In this document: piece after piece, positions 7,794 to 14,850 of the stretch
Layout of the letters: every line of letters starts with the position of its first letter
How positions within the stretch are numbered: the stretch's first letter is position 1
From: Streptomyces sp. NBC_00094
GTDB lineage: Bacteria > Actinomycetota > Actinomycetes > Streptomycetales > Streptomycetaceae
Assembly: GCF_026343125.1 (NCBI RefSeq)
Contig: NZ_JAPEMB010000001.1
Span: 4,407,501-4,471,500 of the forward strand
DNA length: 64,000 bases
Reading direction: 5' to 3'
Position numbers and translations under genes: made by a program
Notes under the pieces: generated by a model
Told to the model about the DNA's origin: nothing
Databases searched by the model: none
What the model saw: the letters and a program-made list of their open reading frames with translations, nothing else

Positions 7794-8738
7794 TCACGCG
7801 TACAGCGTCGTGAGTTCCGCGCCGATGCGGGCGAGGGCCGTGCGGGCCTCGGGTGGGTCGAGGAGCTCCACGCGGGCGCCCAGGCCCGCGAGTTGGGCGG
7901 CGACGACCTCGGGTGAGGGGCCGTCGATCTCGACGTGCGTCCAGCCGTCCGGGGCCCGTTCCCCGTACCGTATCCGCGCGCCGAGGAGGCCTTCCAGGAC
8001 GGACTCCGTGCCGGGGGCCGCCCGGCCCCGGACCGTCGTCGCGACCATGCGGTCCTCCATGCGGGCGGCCAGCGCGCGCCACGCGGTGGGGAGGTCGAAG
8101 CCCTCGGGCCGTACGGCGGGGGCGCCCGTCTCGGTCACGGAGGTGACGCGGCCGACCCGGAAGGTGCGCAGGCCGTTCTCCGTACCGGCGACGAGGTAGC
8201 GGACACCCGTCTTCGTGGCGATCCCGAGCGGGTGGACGGTCCGTTCGCGGGGTTCCCGGCCGGGGCGGGCGTATCCGATCCTGAGCTCGCGCGCGTCGAC
8301 CACGGCCCGCTGGAGCGCGGCCAGTCGGGGTTCCTCCGTGTCCGCGCCCGTCCAGTCGGTCCCGTCGGCGGTCCCGGCGCGGGCGGCGGCCTCGGCGCCC
8401 TCGCGGAGGGGCGGGGGGAGGGCCCGTACGAGCTTGCGCAGGGCGGTCCGGGTCCGTGGGCTCGGGCTCGCGGTGGCGTCCGGGCCGGTCAGGAGGAACA
8501 GTTCGTGGATCTCGGGGGCGGTGAGGCCCGTCAGGTCGGTGCGGGCGCCGCCGACCAGCGACCAGCCGCCGCCCTTCCCCGCCTGGGAATAGACCGGGAC
8601 CCCGGCGCTCGCGAGCGCTTCGAGGTCCCGGCGGGCGGTCCTTTCGGACACGTCCAGTTCGGCGGCGAGTTCGGCGGCGGTGGCGCGTTGCCTGGTCTGG
8701 AGGAAGAGCAGGGCGGCGACGAGGCGGTCGGCTCTCAT
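7794..8738 (-). CDS. YafY/WYL-domain transcriptional regulator
   Basis: A 314-residue regulator. It has an N-terminal DeoR-like helix-turn-helix (ATAAELAAELDVSERTARRDLEAL, about 18-41) followed by a WYL ligand-sensing domain from about 135 to 310. WYL proteins bind nucleic acids or small ligands and are common regulators in actinobacteria. It sits just upstream, in transcription order, of nothing obvious: the Eis-like gene is convergent with it and the MFS pump lies behind it on the same strand, 10 nt away. The gap suggests that the pump and this regulator could be co-transcribed. Confidence 0.85.
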   Translation of the reverse strand: MRADRLVAALLFLQTRQRATAAELAAELDVSERTARRDLEALASAGVPVYSQAGKGGGWSLVGGARTDLTGLTAPEIHELFLLTGPDATASPSPRTRTALRKLVRALPPPLREGAEAAARAGTADGTDWTGADTEEPRLAALQRAVVDARELRIGYARPGREPRERTVHPLGIATKTGVRYLVAGTENGLRTFRVGRVTSVTETGAPAVRPEGFDLPTAWRALAARMEDRMVATTVRGRAAPGTESVLEGLLGARIRYGERAPDGWTHVEIDGPSPEVVAAQLAGLGARVELLDPPEARTALARIGAELTTLYA

Positions 8739-8748
8739 GGCGCCATTG

Positions 8749-10239
8749 TCACAGGGTGGTGAGTACGGGCTCCGTGTTCTTCCGCGAGGCTTCCTGCTCC
8801 TTGCCCTGCTCCTGTCCCTCCGGCCGGCGCGCCGGGTTGCGCAGGACGGTGAAGGCGACGGCCAGGGCGGCGAGGACGAGCGCCGTGCCGACCGCGAAGG
8901 CCAGGTGGTAGCCGCCGGTCAGGGCCTCGGCGGTGGACCGGCCGGCCGCCGTGAGGGACTCGGTGCGGGAGGCGGCCAGGGTGGAGAGGACCGCGACGCC
9001 GAGGGCCATGCCGATCTGCTGGGTGGTGTTGAAGACACCGGAGGCCAGGCCCGCGTCCGCCTCCTCGGCGCCCGACATGGCGAGCGAGGTGAGGGCGGGG
9101 AGCGCGAGGCCGAAGCCGGCGGCGAGCAGCATCACGGGGAGCAGGTCGGTGACGTAGTCGGCGTCGGCGGGGAGGCGGGTCAGCAGGCCGAGGACGCCGA
9201 CGAGCAGCAGGATGCCCGCGAGCAGGACGTTCCGCTCGCCGAACCGGGCGATGAGGCGGGCCGAGACGCCGAGCGACACGATGCCGATGACGGCGGCGGC
9301 GGGCAGCATCGCGAGGCCGGTCTCGGCGGCTCCGTATCCGAGGACCTTCTGCAGGTAGAGGGCGACGAGGATCTGGAAGGAGAAGAGCGCGGCGACCATG
9401 AGCATCTGGACCAGGTTGGCGCCGGCCACGCTGCGGGAGCGGAGGATCCGCAGGGGCATGAGCGGGTTGGCGGCCTTGGCCTGGCGGAGGACGAAGCCGG
9501 CCAGGAGGGCGACGGCGAGTCCGCCGAGGCCGAGGGTGTGCGCCGAGCCGGCCCCGTACTCCTCGATGGTGACGACGGCGTAGATCCCGGTCATCAGGCC
9601 GGCGGTGACGAGCAGCGCGCCGAGGACGTCCGCGCCGGCCTTGAGGCCGAGGCCGCGGTCGGCGGGGAGGGCGGGGAGGGCGGCGAGGAGCGCGGCGATG
9701 CCGATGGGGAGGTTGATGAAGAAGATCCAGTTCCAGGCGAGGGCGTCGGTGAGGACTCCGCCGAGGACCTGGCCGAGGGAGGCTCCGGCGGCGCCGGTGA
9801 AGCTGAACACGGCGATGGCCTTGGCGCGTTCGCGGGGTTCGGTGAAGAGGGTGACGAGGATGCCGAGGCTGACGGCCGCGGACATGGCGCTGCCGATGCC
9901 CTGGAGGAAGCGGGCGGCGATCAGGACGCCGGGGGAGGCGGCGACGCCGGCGAGGAGCGAGGCGGCGGTGAAGAGGCCCGTGCCGAGGAGGAACATCCGC
10001 TTGCGGCCGATGAGGTCACCGATGCGGCCCGCGAGGAGGAGGAGCGAGCCGAAGGCGATGAGGTAGGCGTTGACGACCCAGCTGAGGCCGACGGGGGTGA
10101 AGCCGAGGTCGCTCTGGATGGCCGGCATCGCGACGGTGACGATGCTGCCGTCGAGGATCGTCATGAGCATGCTGGTGGCGAGGACGCCGAGGGCGAGCCG
10201 GCGGGAGGTGTCGGTGCGGGTGCTGGCAGGCGCGGACAT
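8749..10239 (-). CDS. MFS multidrug efflux transporter (DHA2/EmrB-QacA type)
   Basis: A 496-residue integral membrane protein with about 14 transmembrane helices. The N-terminus carries the DHA2 signature LDGSIVTVAMPAI in helix 1 and a loop-2 motif A variant (GRIGDLIGRKRMF). The family exports drugs by proton antiport. I chose the ATG at 10239 (MSAPAS) because an AGGAGAG ribosome site precedes it, rather than the upstream start at 10266. A MarR regulator lies immediately upstream on the same strand, the usual arrangement for a ligand-induced drug pump. Confidence 0.9.
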   Translation of the reverse strand: MSAPASTRTDTSRRLALGVLATSMLMTILDGSIVTVAMPAIQSDLGFTPVGLSWVVNAYLIAFGSLLLLAGRIGDLIGRKRMFLLGTGLFTAASLLAGVAASPGVLIAARFLQGIGSAMSAAVSLGILVTLFTEPRERAKAIAVFSFTGAAGASLGQVLGGVLTDALAWNWIFFINLPIGIAALLAALPALPADRGLGLKAGADVLGALLVTAGLMTGIYAVVTIEEYGAGSAHTLGLGGLAVALLAGFVLRQAKAANPLMPLRILRSRSVAGANLVQMLMVAALFSFQILVALYLQKVLGYGAAETGLAMLPAAAVIGIVSLGVSARLIARFGERNVLLAGILLLVGVLGLLTRLPADADYVTDLLPVMLLAAGFGLALPALTSLAMSGAEEADAGLASGVFNTTQQIGMALGVAVLSTLAASRTESLTAAGRSTAEALTGGYHLAFAVGTALVLAALAVAFTVLRNPARRPEGQEQGKEQEASRKNTEPVLTTL

Positions 10240-10338
10240 GAGCACTCTCCTGTTCGATGGAGGCAACAGGAGAGACGTTAGCAGATGGTTTTGTTGCAGA
10301 CTATTTTTTACGGGAGTAATGCTCGGCGCGGGCGGGGC
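10240..10338 (-). promoter_or_regulatory. MarR-MFS intergenic region, AT-rich for this genome
   Basis: The 99-nt gap holds a locally AT-rich stretch (about 10278-10318) with TTTTGTTGCAGAC and a T6 run, unlike its surroundings. It contains two direct GCAGA copies about 14 nt apart. It is the natural place for a pump promoter and a MarR operator, but I cannot define a clear palindrome. Confidence 0.4.
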
Positions 10339-10824
10339 TCAGCCGCGCTGCCGCGCCCGGCGGGCCGTCCCGGGGCCCTCGACGGGGGTCTCCAGGTGGC
10401 CGGTGACCAGGCGGTTCAGTGCGCGCAGCAGGATGTGGCGCTCGTCGTCGGGGAGCGAGGCGAGGGCGTTCTCGTGGATCCCGTCGACGATCCGCTGGCT
10501 CTCCTGGGCGACCTTCGCGCCCTCCTCGGTGACGGCGATGATCCGCGCCCGCCGGTCGGTGCTGGACGGCCGCCGCTCGGCGAGCCCGGCCTTCTCCAGG
10601 GCGTCGACGGTCACCACCATCGTGGTCTTGTCCATGTCCCCGATCTCGGCGAGCTGCGCCTGCGTGCGCTCCCCCTCCTGGGCGTGGACGAGGACGCAGT
10701 GCATGCGGGGCGTGAGGCCGATCTCGCCGAGCTCCGCGGTCATGCGGGAGCGCAGGACGTGACTGGTGTGGTCGAGGAGGTAGGAGAGGTCGGGCTCGGT
10801 GCGGGTGGGCGCCATGGCAGTCAT
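10339..10824 (-). CDS. MarR-family transcriptional regulator
   Basis: A 161-residue winged-helix regulator. The HTH is at about 55-80 (TQAQLAEIGDMDKTTMVVTVDALEKAGL), and the wing has the typical DRRARIIAVTEEG motif. Such proteins repress neighbouring efflux genes and release DNA on binding phenolic or drug ligands. It lies 99 nt upstream of an MFS pump on the same strand, so the pump is its likely target. A TACCCT hexamer (10832-10837) ends 7 nt before the ATG at 10824, suggesting a leaderless mRNA. Confidence 0.9.
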   Translation of the reverse strand: MTAMAPTRTEPDLSYLLDHTSHVLRSRMTAELGEIGLTPRMHCVLVHAQEGERTQAQLAEIGDMDKTTMVVTVDALEKAGLAERRPSSTDRRARIIAVTEEGAKVAQESQRIVDGIHENALASLPDDERHILLRALNRLVTGHLETPVEGPGTARRARQRG

Positions 10825-10919
10825 GCCTGCCAGGGTAACGAAAGTCGATCCGTCGCGGATCGTTTGGAAGTGGATGAGTGGCGGGGGTCGCCCTCTACGG
10901 GCCCGGCATCATGGGGGGC

Positions 10920-11432
10920 ATGACGGCACTGCTGTTCCTGGACGTGGACGGGCCGCTGATCCCGTTCGGCGCGCGTGACGGGGCGGGCGACGGGACGCGC
11001 GGGGGCGCGGGCGCGGGCGGCGGCGCCCATCCGACGTATCCGCCCGCGCCGCCCGCCTCCGTGAGCCCGCTCCTCGCGCGACTCGACCCGGCGCACGGGG
11101 CGCGGCTCGCGGCGCTCCCGTACGAGCTGGTGTGGGCGACGACCTGGGAGGCGGACGCCAACGCCTGGGTCGCCCCGCGCCTCGGACTGCCCGAGCTGCC
11201 GCTCGTCGCCTGGACGGACGGGCCCGAGGTGCCCGGGCTCCACTGGAAGACGCCGGCCCTCGTGGCGTGGGCGGCGGGGCGGCCGTTCGTCTGGGTGGAC
11301 GACGAGATCGGGGACGTCGACCGGGCGTGGGTCGCCGACCGCCATCGCGGACGGGCGCTCCTTCATCGGGTGGATCCGCGGTGCGGGCTCGGCGACGCCG
11401 ACTACGCGGTGCTCGCCGCCTGGGCGGGGTGA
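10920..11432 (+). CDS. HAD-like hydrolase domain protein
   Basis: A 170-residue protein whose N-terminus LLFLDVDGPL carries the HAD nucleophile motif DxD (about residues 8-10). A glycine-rich loop (about 17-37, GAGDGTRGGAGAGGG) interrupts the early fold. Near the C-terminus VWVDDEIGDVD supplies the acidic HAD motif IV. Cytosolic phosphatase or phosphotransferase activity is expected, but the substrate is unknown. The ATG at 10920 follows a GGGGGG ribosome site. The MarR gene upstream is divergent. Confidence 0.75.
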   Translation: MTALLFLDVDGPLIPFGARDGAGDGTRGGAGAGGGAHPTYPPAPPASVSPLLARLDPAHGARLAALPYELVWATTWEADANAWVAPRLGLPELPLVAWTDGPEVPGLHWKTPALVAWAAGRPFVWVDDEIGDVDRAWVADRHRGRALLHRVDPRCGLGDADYAVLAAWAG

Positions 11433-11448
11433 GCGGGGCCGGGCGGTC

Positions 11449-12105
11449 CTACATGCCGGTCGCGCCGTCGATGCGTTCGCGGAGGAGGTCGGCGTGGCCG
11501 TTGTGGCGGGCGTACTCCTCGATCATGTGGACGAGGACCCACCGCAGGGAGACGGGTCCGCGCCAGTCGTCGTGACCCGAGACGTCGAGGTCGGGGGCCT
11601 CCGCCGTGAAGCGTTCGGCGAAGTCGACCGCCGCGTGCCAGGCCTCCCAGGCGGCCGCGACGGCCGCCGGGTCGGGGGCCGCCCCGTCGAAGTCCCCGTC
11701 CGGGTCGGCCGGGGACGAGAACAGTGGGGTCGCGTCGGCCTGGCCGGCGAGGATCCGGCGGAACCAGCGGCGTTCGACGTCGGCGAGGTGCCGCACCAGG
11801 CCGAGGAGGGAGAGTGTGGACGGCCCGGCGGAACGGCGGGCCATGGCCTCCGCGTCGCCCGCGAGGCCCGCGCACTTCAGCGCCAGGGTCGCGCGCTGGT
11901 CCGCCAGGAACCCGGCGAGCAGCTGCCGCTCGTCGCCGGTCGCGGGGCCCGTGAAGCGCCGCCGCCGCTCCGGCCGATCCGACTCGTCGAGGACGTCCGC
12001 ACGGCGCCGGGGGGCCACCGCGTCCCGCCCCGCACCGCCCCGCTTCGCCTCGTCCTTCTCGGCGTACGGAACGTCCAGCCGGCTCCGTGTCCCCTCAACT
12101 GCCAT
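11449..12105 (-). CDS. DinB-like (DUF664) protein, possible mycothiol-dependent enzyme
   Basis: A 218-residue four-helix protein. The C-terminal motif LRWVLVHMIEEYARHNGHADLLRERIDG (about 187-214) supplies the metal-ligand histidines typical of DUF664/DinB proteins; many actinobacterial members are mycothiol or bacillithiol S-transferases. The N-terminal 65 residues are a charged, Arg-rich extension not usual for the domain. The ATG at 12105 has a GGGAGG ribosome site. Mycothiol synthesis enzyme MshA is encoded later in the window, so a thiol cofactor is available. Confidence 0.75.
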   Translation of the reverse strand: MAVEGTRSRLDVPYAEKDEAKRGGAGRDAVAPRRRADVLDESDRPERRRRFTGPATGDERQLLAGFLADQRATLALKCAGLAGDAEAMARRSAGPSTLSLLGLVRHLADVERRWFRRILAGQADATPLFSSPADPDGDFDGAAPDPAAVAAAWEAWHAAVDFAERFTAEAPDLDVSGHDDWRGPVSLRWVLVHMIEEYARHNGHADLLRERIDGATGM

Positions 12106-12171
12106 GCCGGGCCTCCCTGTTGGCTCCCCGTCATCCTGGCACGACGGGGGTCCGACAGGTGTGGGCGGCGC

Positions 12172-12588
12172 TCAGCCGGTGCGGGGCTGGGAGAACCTGA
12201 GCATGTTGCCCGCCGGGTCGCGGAAGGCGCAGTCGCGGACGCCGTACGGCTGGTCGACGGGCTCCTGGAGCACCTCGCCGCCGGCCGCCCTGATGTGCTC
12301 GAAGGTGGCGTCGACGTCTTCGGTGGAGAAGATCACGCCGCGGAGCATCCCCTTGGCCAGCAGCTCCGCCATGGCCTGCCGGTCGGCGGCGGAGGCGTTG
12401 GGGTCGGCGAGCGGCGGTTCGAGGACGATCTCCACGTCCGGCTGCGAGGGCGAACCGACGGTCACCCAGCGCATCCCCTCGAACCCGACGTCGTTGCGGA
12501 CCTCCAGGCCCAGGGCGTCGCGGTAGAAGGCGAGCGCCTTGTCGTGGTCGTCGACGGCGATGAAGCACTGCGAGAGTGTGACGTTCAT
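12172..12588 (-). CDS. VOC-family (glyoxalase-like) protein
   Basis: A 138-residue protein with two beta-alpha-beta-beta-beta modules of the vicinal oxygen chelate fold. It shows the usual opening (SQCFIAVDDHDKALAFYRDALGLEV) and the closing REPVDQPYGVRDCAFRDPAGNML-type pattern. VOC members include glyoxalases, dioxygenases and resistance proteins; this one cannot be assigned a substrate. It lies downstream of an AraC regulator on the same strand (75-nt gap). A TAGCGT hexamer ends 7 nt before the ATG. Confidence 0.85.
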   Translation of the reverse strand: MNVTLSQCFIAVDDHDKALAFYRDALGLEVRNDVGFEGMRWVTVGSPSQPDVEIVLEPPLADPNASAADRQAMAELLAKGMLRGVIFSTEDVDATFEHIRAAGGEVLQEPVDQPYGVRDCAFRDPAGNMLRFSQPRTG

Positions 12589-12663
12589 GGCTTCGACGCT
12601 ACGGGGAGGAACCGGAGTTCGCTTCTCCGATCGTGACCGATCGCGATCGGTGGTCCCGCCCGG

Positions 12664-13071
12664 TCAGCCGTTCCTCGTCGGTCGCGTGAGGACCTTCGCC
12701 ACGCACGCCGGGATCACGGCGCCCGTCTCGTGCCGCCGGGCCCGGTACGCGCTCGGGCTCTCGCCCACCAGCTCGGTGAAGCGCGCGCTGAACGACCCGA
12801 GGGAGGTGCACCCGACGGCGAAGCAGACCTCGGTCACGCTCAGGTCGCCCCGCCGCAGCAGCGCCTTCGCCCGCTCGACGCGGCGGGTCATGAGATAGCT
12901 GTACGGAGTCTCGCCGTAGGCGGCGCGGAAGCTGCGGGAGAAGTGCCCGGCGGACATGAGCGCGACCCGGGCCAGCGCGGGTACGTCGAGCGGCGACGCG
13001 TAGTCGCGATCCATCACGTCCCGCGCCCGCCGCAGCCGTACCAGGTCCTCCAGCGTCATGCTCCCCAGCAT
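12664..13071 (-). CDS. AraC-family transcriptional regulator (HTH-only)
   Basis: A 135-residue protein that is almost entirely an AraC DNA-binding domain with two HTH motifs. The first is DVPALARVALMSAGHFSRSFRAAYG, the second SVTEVCFAVGCTSLGSFSARFTELVG, followed by the canonical PSAYR. A separate effector domain is missing, as in MarA/SoxS-like proteins. ATG 13071 and ATG 13059 are both possible starts; neither has a well spaced ribosome site. The VOC gene is directly downstream and is the likely partner. A strong palindrome (13108-13135) lies between it and the divergent XRE gene. Confidence 0.85.
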   Translation of the reverse strand: MLGSMTLEDLVRLRRARDVMDRDYASPLDVPALARVALMSAGHFSRSFRAAYGETPYSYLMTRRVERAKALLRRGDLSVTEVCFAVGCTSLGSFSARFTELVGESPSAYRARRHETGAVIPACVAKVLTRPTRNG

Positions 13072-13107
13072 CGCACGGGCCGGGCGACGGCTCCCGGGGG
13101 AGAGGCG

Positions 13108-13135
13108 ACTATTGCAAGCGCCTGCTTGCAATAGT
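13108..13135. promoter_or_regulatory. 28-bp palindromic operator candidate
   Basis: Two perfect 12-nt arms, ACTATTGCAAGC and its complement, flank a 4-nt spacer (GCCT). The site lies between the divergent AraC and XRE genes, 25 nt before the XRE start. The symmetry and position fit an operator bound by a dimer, most simply the XRE protein itself. Confidence 0.7.
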
Positions 13136-13160
13136 TAGCGGAGGCTGGCATGGTCGGGGC

Positions 13161-13685
13161 ATGGCATCGCTCAACGTCGGCAATCTCGGTGAGTACCTCC
13201 GCGAGCAGCGGAGGACCGCACAGCTGTCCCTGCGGCAGCTCGCCGACGCGGCCGGTGTGTCGAACCCGTACCTGAGTCAGATCGAGCGGGGGCTGCGGAA
13301 GCCCAGCGCGGAGGTGCTCCAGCAGGTCGCCAAGGCGCTGCGGATCTCCGCCGAGACGCTCTACGTGCGGGCCGGGATCCTCGACGAGAAGGAGCGGGAG
13401 GAGCTGGAGACGCGCGCCGTCATCCTGGCCGATCCCTCGATCAACGAGCGGCAGAAGCAGGTCCTGCTCCAGATCTACGACTCGTTCCGCAAGGAGAACG
13501 CCGCCGAGCAGGCAGCGGAGGCCGCCGCCGAGAAGGCGGCCGGCACCGGCACCGACACCGCGCCCGGCACCGGCACCGACACCGCGCCCGGCACCGGCAC
13601 CGACACCGCGCCCGGCACCGGCACCGACACCGCGCCCGGCACCGACACCGCCGCCACACCCGATGCCACACCGTCTTCGAGCTAG
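13161..13685 (+). CDS. XRE-family DNA-binding protein with repetitive C-terminal tail
   Basis: A 174-residue protein. Residues 9-66 form a Cro/C1-type HTH (LREQRRTAQLSLRQLADAAGVSNPYLSQIERG). A conserved linker (LETRAVILADPSINERQKQVLLQIYDSF) follows. The last 50 residues are low complexity: four exact GTGTDTAP repeats and a Ser end, encoded by a 24-bp tandem repeat. Similar XRE genes precede an HbhA-like gene and a DUF2516 gene in Streptomyces, as here. The 12-nt-arm palindrome upstream is the likely autoregulatory site. Confidence 0.88.
   Translation: MASLNVGNLGEYLREQRRTAQLSLRQLADAAGVSNPYLSQIERGLRKPSAEVLQQVAKALRISAETLYVRAGILDEKEREELETRAVILADPSINERQKQVLLQIYDSFRKENAAEQAAEAAAEKAAGTGTDTAPGTGTDTAPGTGTDTAPGTGTDTAPGTDTAATPDATPSSS
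13542..13652 (+). repeat. 24-bp tandem repeat inside the XRE gene (four copies plus partial)
   Basis: Four exact copies of a 24-bp unit (13542, 13566, 13590, 13614) and a shortened fifth encode the repeated octapeptide GTGTDTAP. The unit is a multiple of three, so copy-number changes would keep the frame. Confidence 0.9.
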
Positions 13686-13712
13686 TCCGACACACCCGGG
13701 AGGACCACCAGC

Positions 13713-14258
13713 ATGGCCATCATCGACGAACTGCGTACCCCTCTCTACTTCGCCGCCGGCACCGCCGACCTCGCCGTGCAGCAGGCCAAGAAGGTCCCCG
13801 GCCTGATCGAGCAGCTCGCCGCCGAGGCGCCCGCCCGCATCGAGGCCGTGCGGAAGACCGACCCGAAGGCCGTGCAGGAGAAGGTGACCGCGCAGGCCAA
13901 GGAGGCCCAGGTCACCGTGCAGTCGAAGTTCGCCGAGGTCGTCGGCGGGCTCGACACGGACCTCAAGAAGCTCGGCGAGACCGCCCAGGACCTCGCCCTC
14001 CGCGGGGTCGGCGTGGCAGCCGAGTACGCGGTGAAGGCGCGCGAGAAGTACGAGGAGGTCGCCGCCCACGGCGAGGAGGCCGTCAAGGCCTGGCGCGGCG
14101 AGGCCGCCGAGGAGATCACCGAGATCGCCGTCGTCGTCGAGCCCACGTCCGAGGCGGACTCCGTGGCGGACCCCGTCGCGGAGGAGGCTTCCGCCAGGAA
14201 GCCCGCCGCCCGCAAGGCCCCCGCCAAGAAGACCCCGGTCGCCGCCGAGAAGGAGTAG
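13713..14258 (+). CDS. HbhA-like helical protein with Lys/Ala-rich tail
   Basis: A 181-residue protein. The N-terminal part (DELRTPLYFAAGTADLAV) and the long amphipathic coiled-coil (about 30-135) resemble mycobacterial heparin-binding haemagglutinin HbhA. The C-terminus carries the matching PARKPAARKAPAKKTP-type Lys/Ala/Pro tail. HbhA binds sulfated glycans and has been tied to lipid bodies in mycobacteria; the role in Streptomyces is not settled. It follows the XRE gene by 27 nt and has no signal peptide. The likeness is from motif pattern, not a database search. Confidence 0.7.
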   Translation: MAIIDELRTPLYFAAGTADLAVQQAKKVPGLIEQLAAEAPARIEAVRKTDPKAVQEKVTAQAKEAQVTVQSKFAEVVGGLDTDLKKLGETAQDLALRGVGVAAEYAVKAREKYEEVAAHGEEAVKAWRGEAAEEITEIAVVVEPTSEADSVADPVAEEASARKPAARKAPAKKTPVAAEKE

Positions 14259-14382
14259 CGAGCGGTACGCGGACGCGTACGGAAGAAGCAGGTGCGGGCA
14301 CCAATACGGGTACCCGAGGCGTTGTACCGGGTACCTTGACCGCGAGGCGCTCTCTCCACATCACCACTAGGCGGTGCTCAGC

Positions 14383-14730
14383 ATGTTGCGCGCGGGATTC
14401 GACTCCCTTCTCACCCTGGTGATCTTGCTGGTCTTCACCGGCTTCGCCGTCGCCGCGCTCGTCTTCGCCGCCATGGCGCGCGAGGACGCCTACCGCGCCG
14501 CCGAGAAGCAGACGAAGAAGTTCTGGCTGATCCTCCTGGGCATCAACCTCGCCCTGAACCTGCTGCTGCCGATGCTGTTCCTGCAGATCGCCGGGCTGAT
14601 CGCCGCCATCGTCTTCATGGTGGACGTGCGCCCCGCGCTCGCGCAGGTCTCCGGCGGAGGCCGCGGAGGCCGCCGTGGCGGCGGCTCGAGCAGCGACGGG
14701 CCGTACGGTCCGTACAACGGCGGCCGGTAG
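14383..14730 (+). CDS. DUF2516-family membrane protein
   Basis: A 115-residue protein with two or three transmembrane helices (about 4-28, 46-64 and 66-84) and a charged cytoplasmic loop (REDAYRAAEKQTKKFW) characteristic of DUF2516. The Gly/Arg/Ser tail ends in DGPYGPYNGGR. I prefer ATG 14383; GTG 14374 is three codons upstream in frame. The last 30 nt of the gene, including its stop codon, are repeated twice downstream. Function is unknown. Confidence 0.8.
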   Translation: MLRAGFDSLLTLVILLVFTGFAVAALVFAAMAREDAYRAAEKQTKKFWLILLGINLALNLLLPMLFLQIAGLIAAIVFMVDVRPALAQVSGGGRGGRRGGGSSSDGPYGPYNGGR

Positions 14731-14801
14731 CCGCCGCCGTACGGTCCGGTACAACGGCGCCGGTAGCCGCCGCCGTACGGTCCGTATAACGGCGCCGGTA
14801 G
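14701..14801 (+). repeat. DUF2516 gene 3' end repeated three times
   Basis: The 30-nt coding end, CCGTACGGTCCGTACAACGG through the TAG stop (14701-14730), recurs at 14737-14766 and 14773-14801 with a 36-bp period and one- or two-base changes. Each copy ends in GGTAG. Confidence 0.9.
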
Positions 14802-14850
14802 CGCGAAGGCGGCCACCGGCGGCCGAGCGGACGTGGACAGGGCCTGGGGG

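Noticed and set aside
8680..10281. A 533-residue forward frame across the MFS pump
   Set aside because: It is an Asp/Glu/Gly-rich mirror of the transporter and has no real start or motif.
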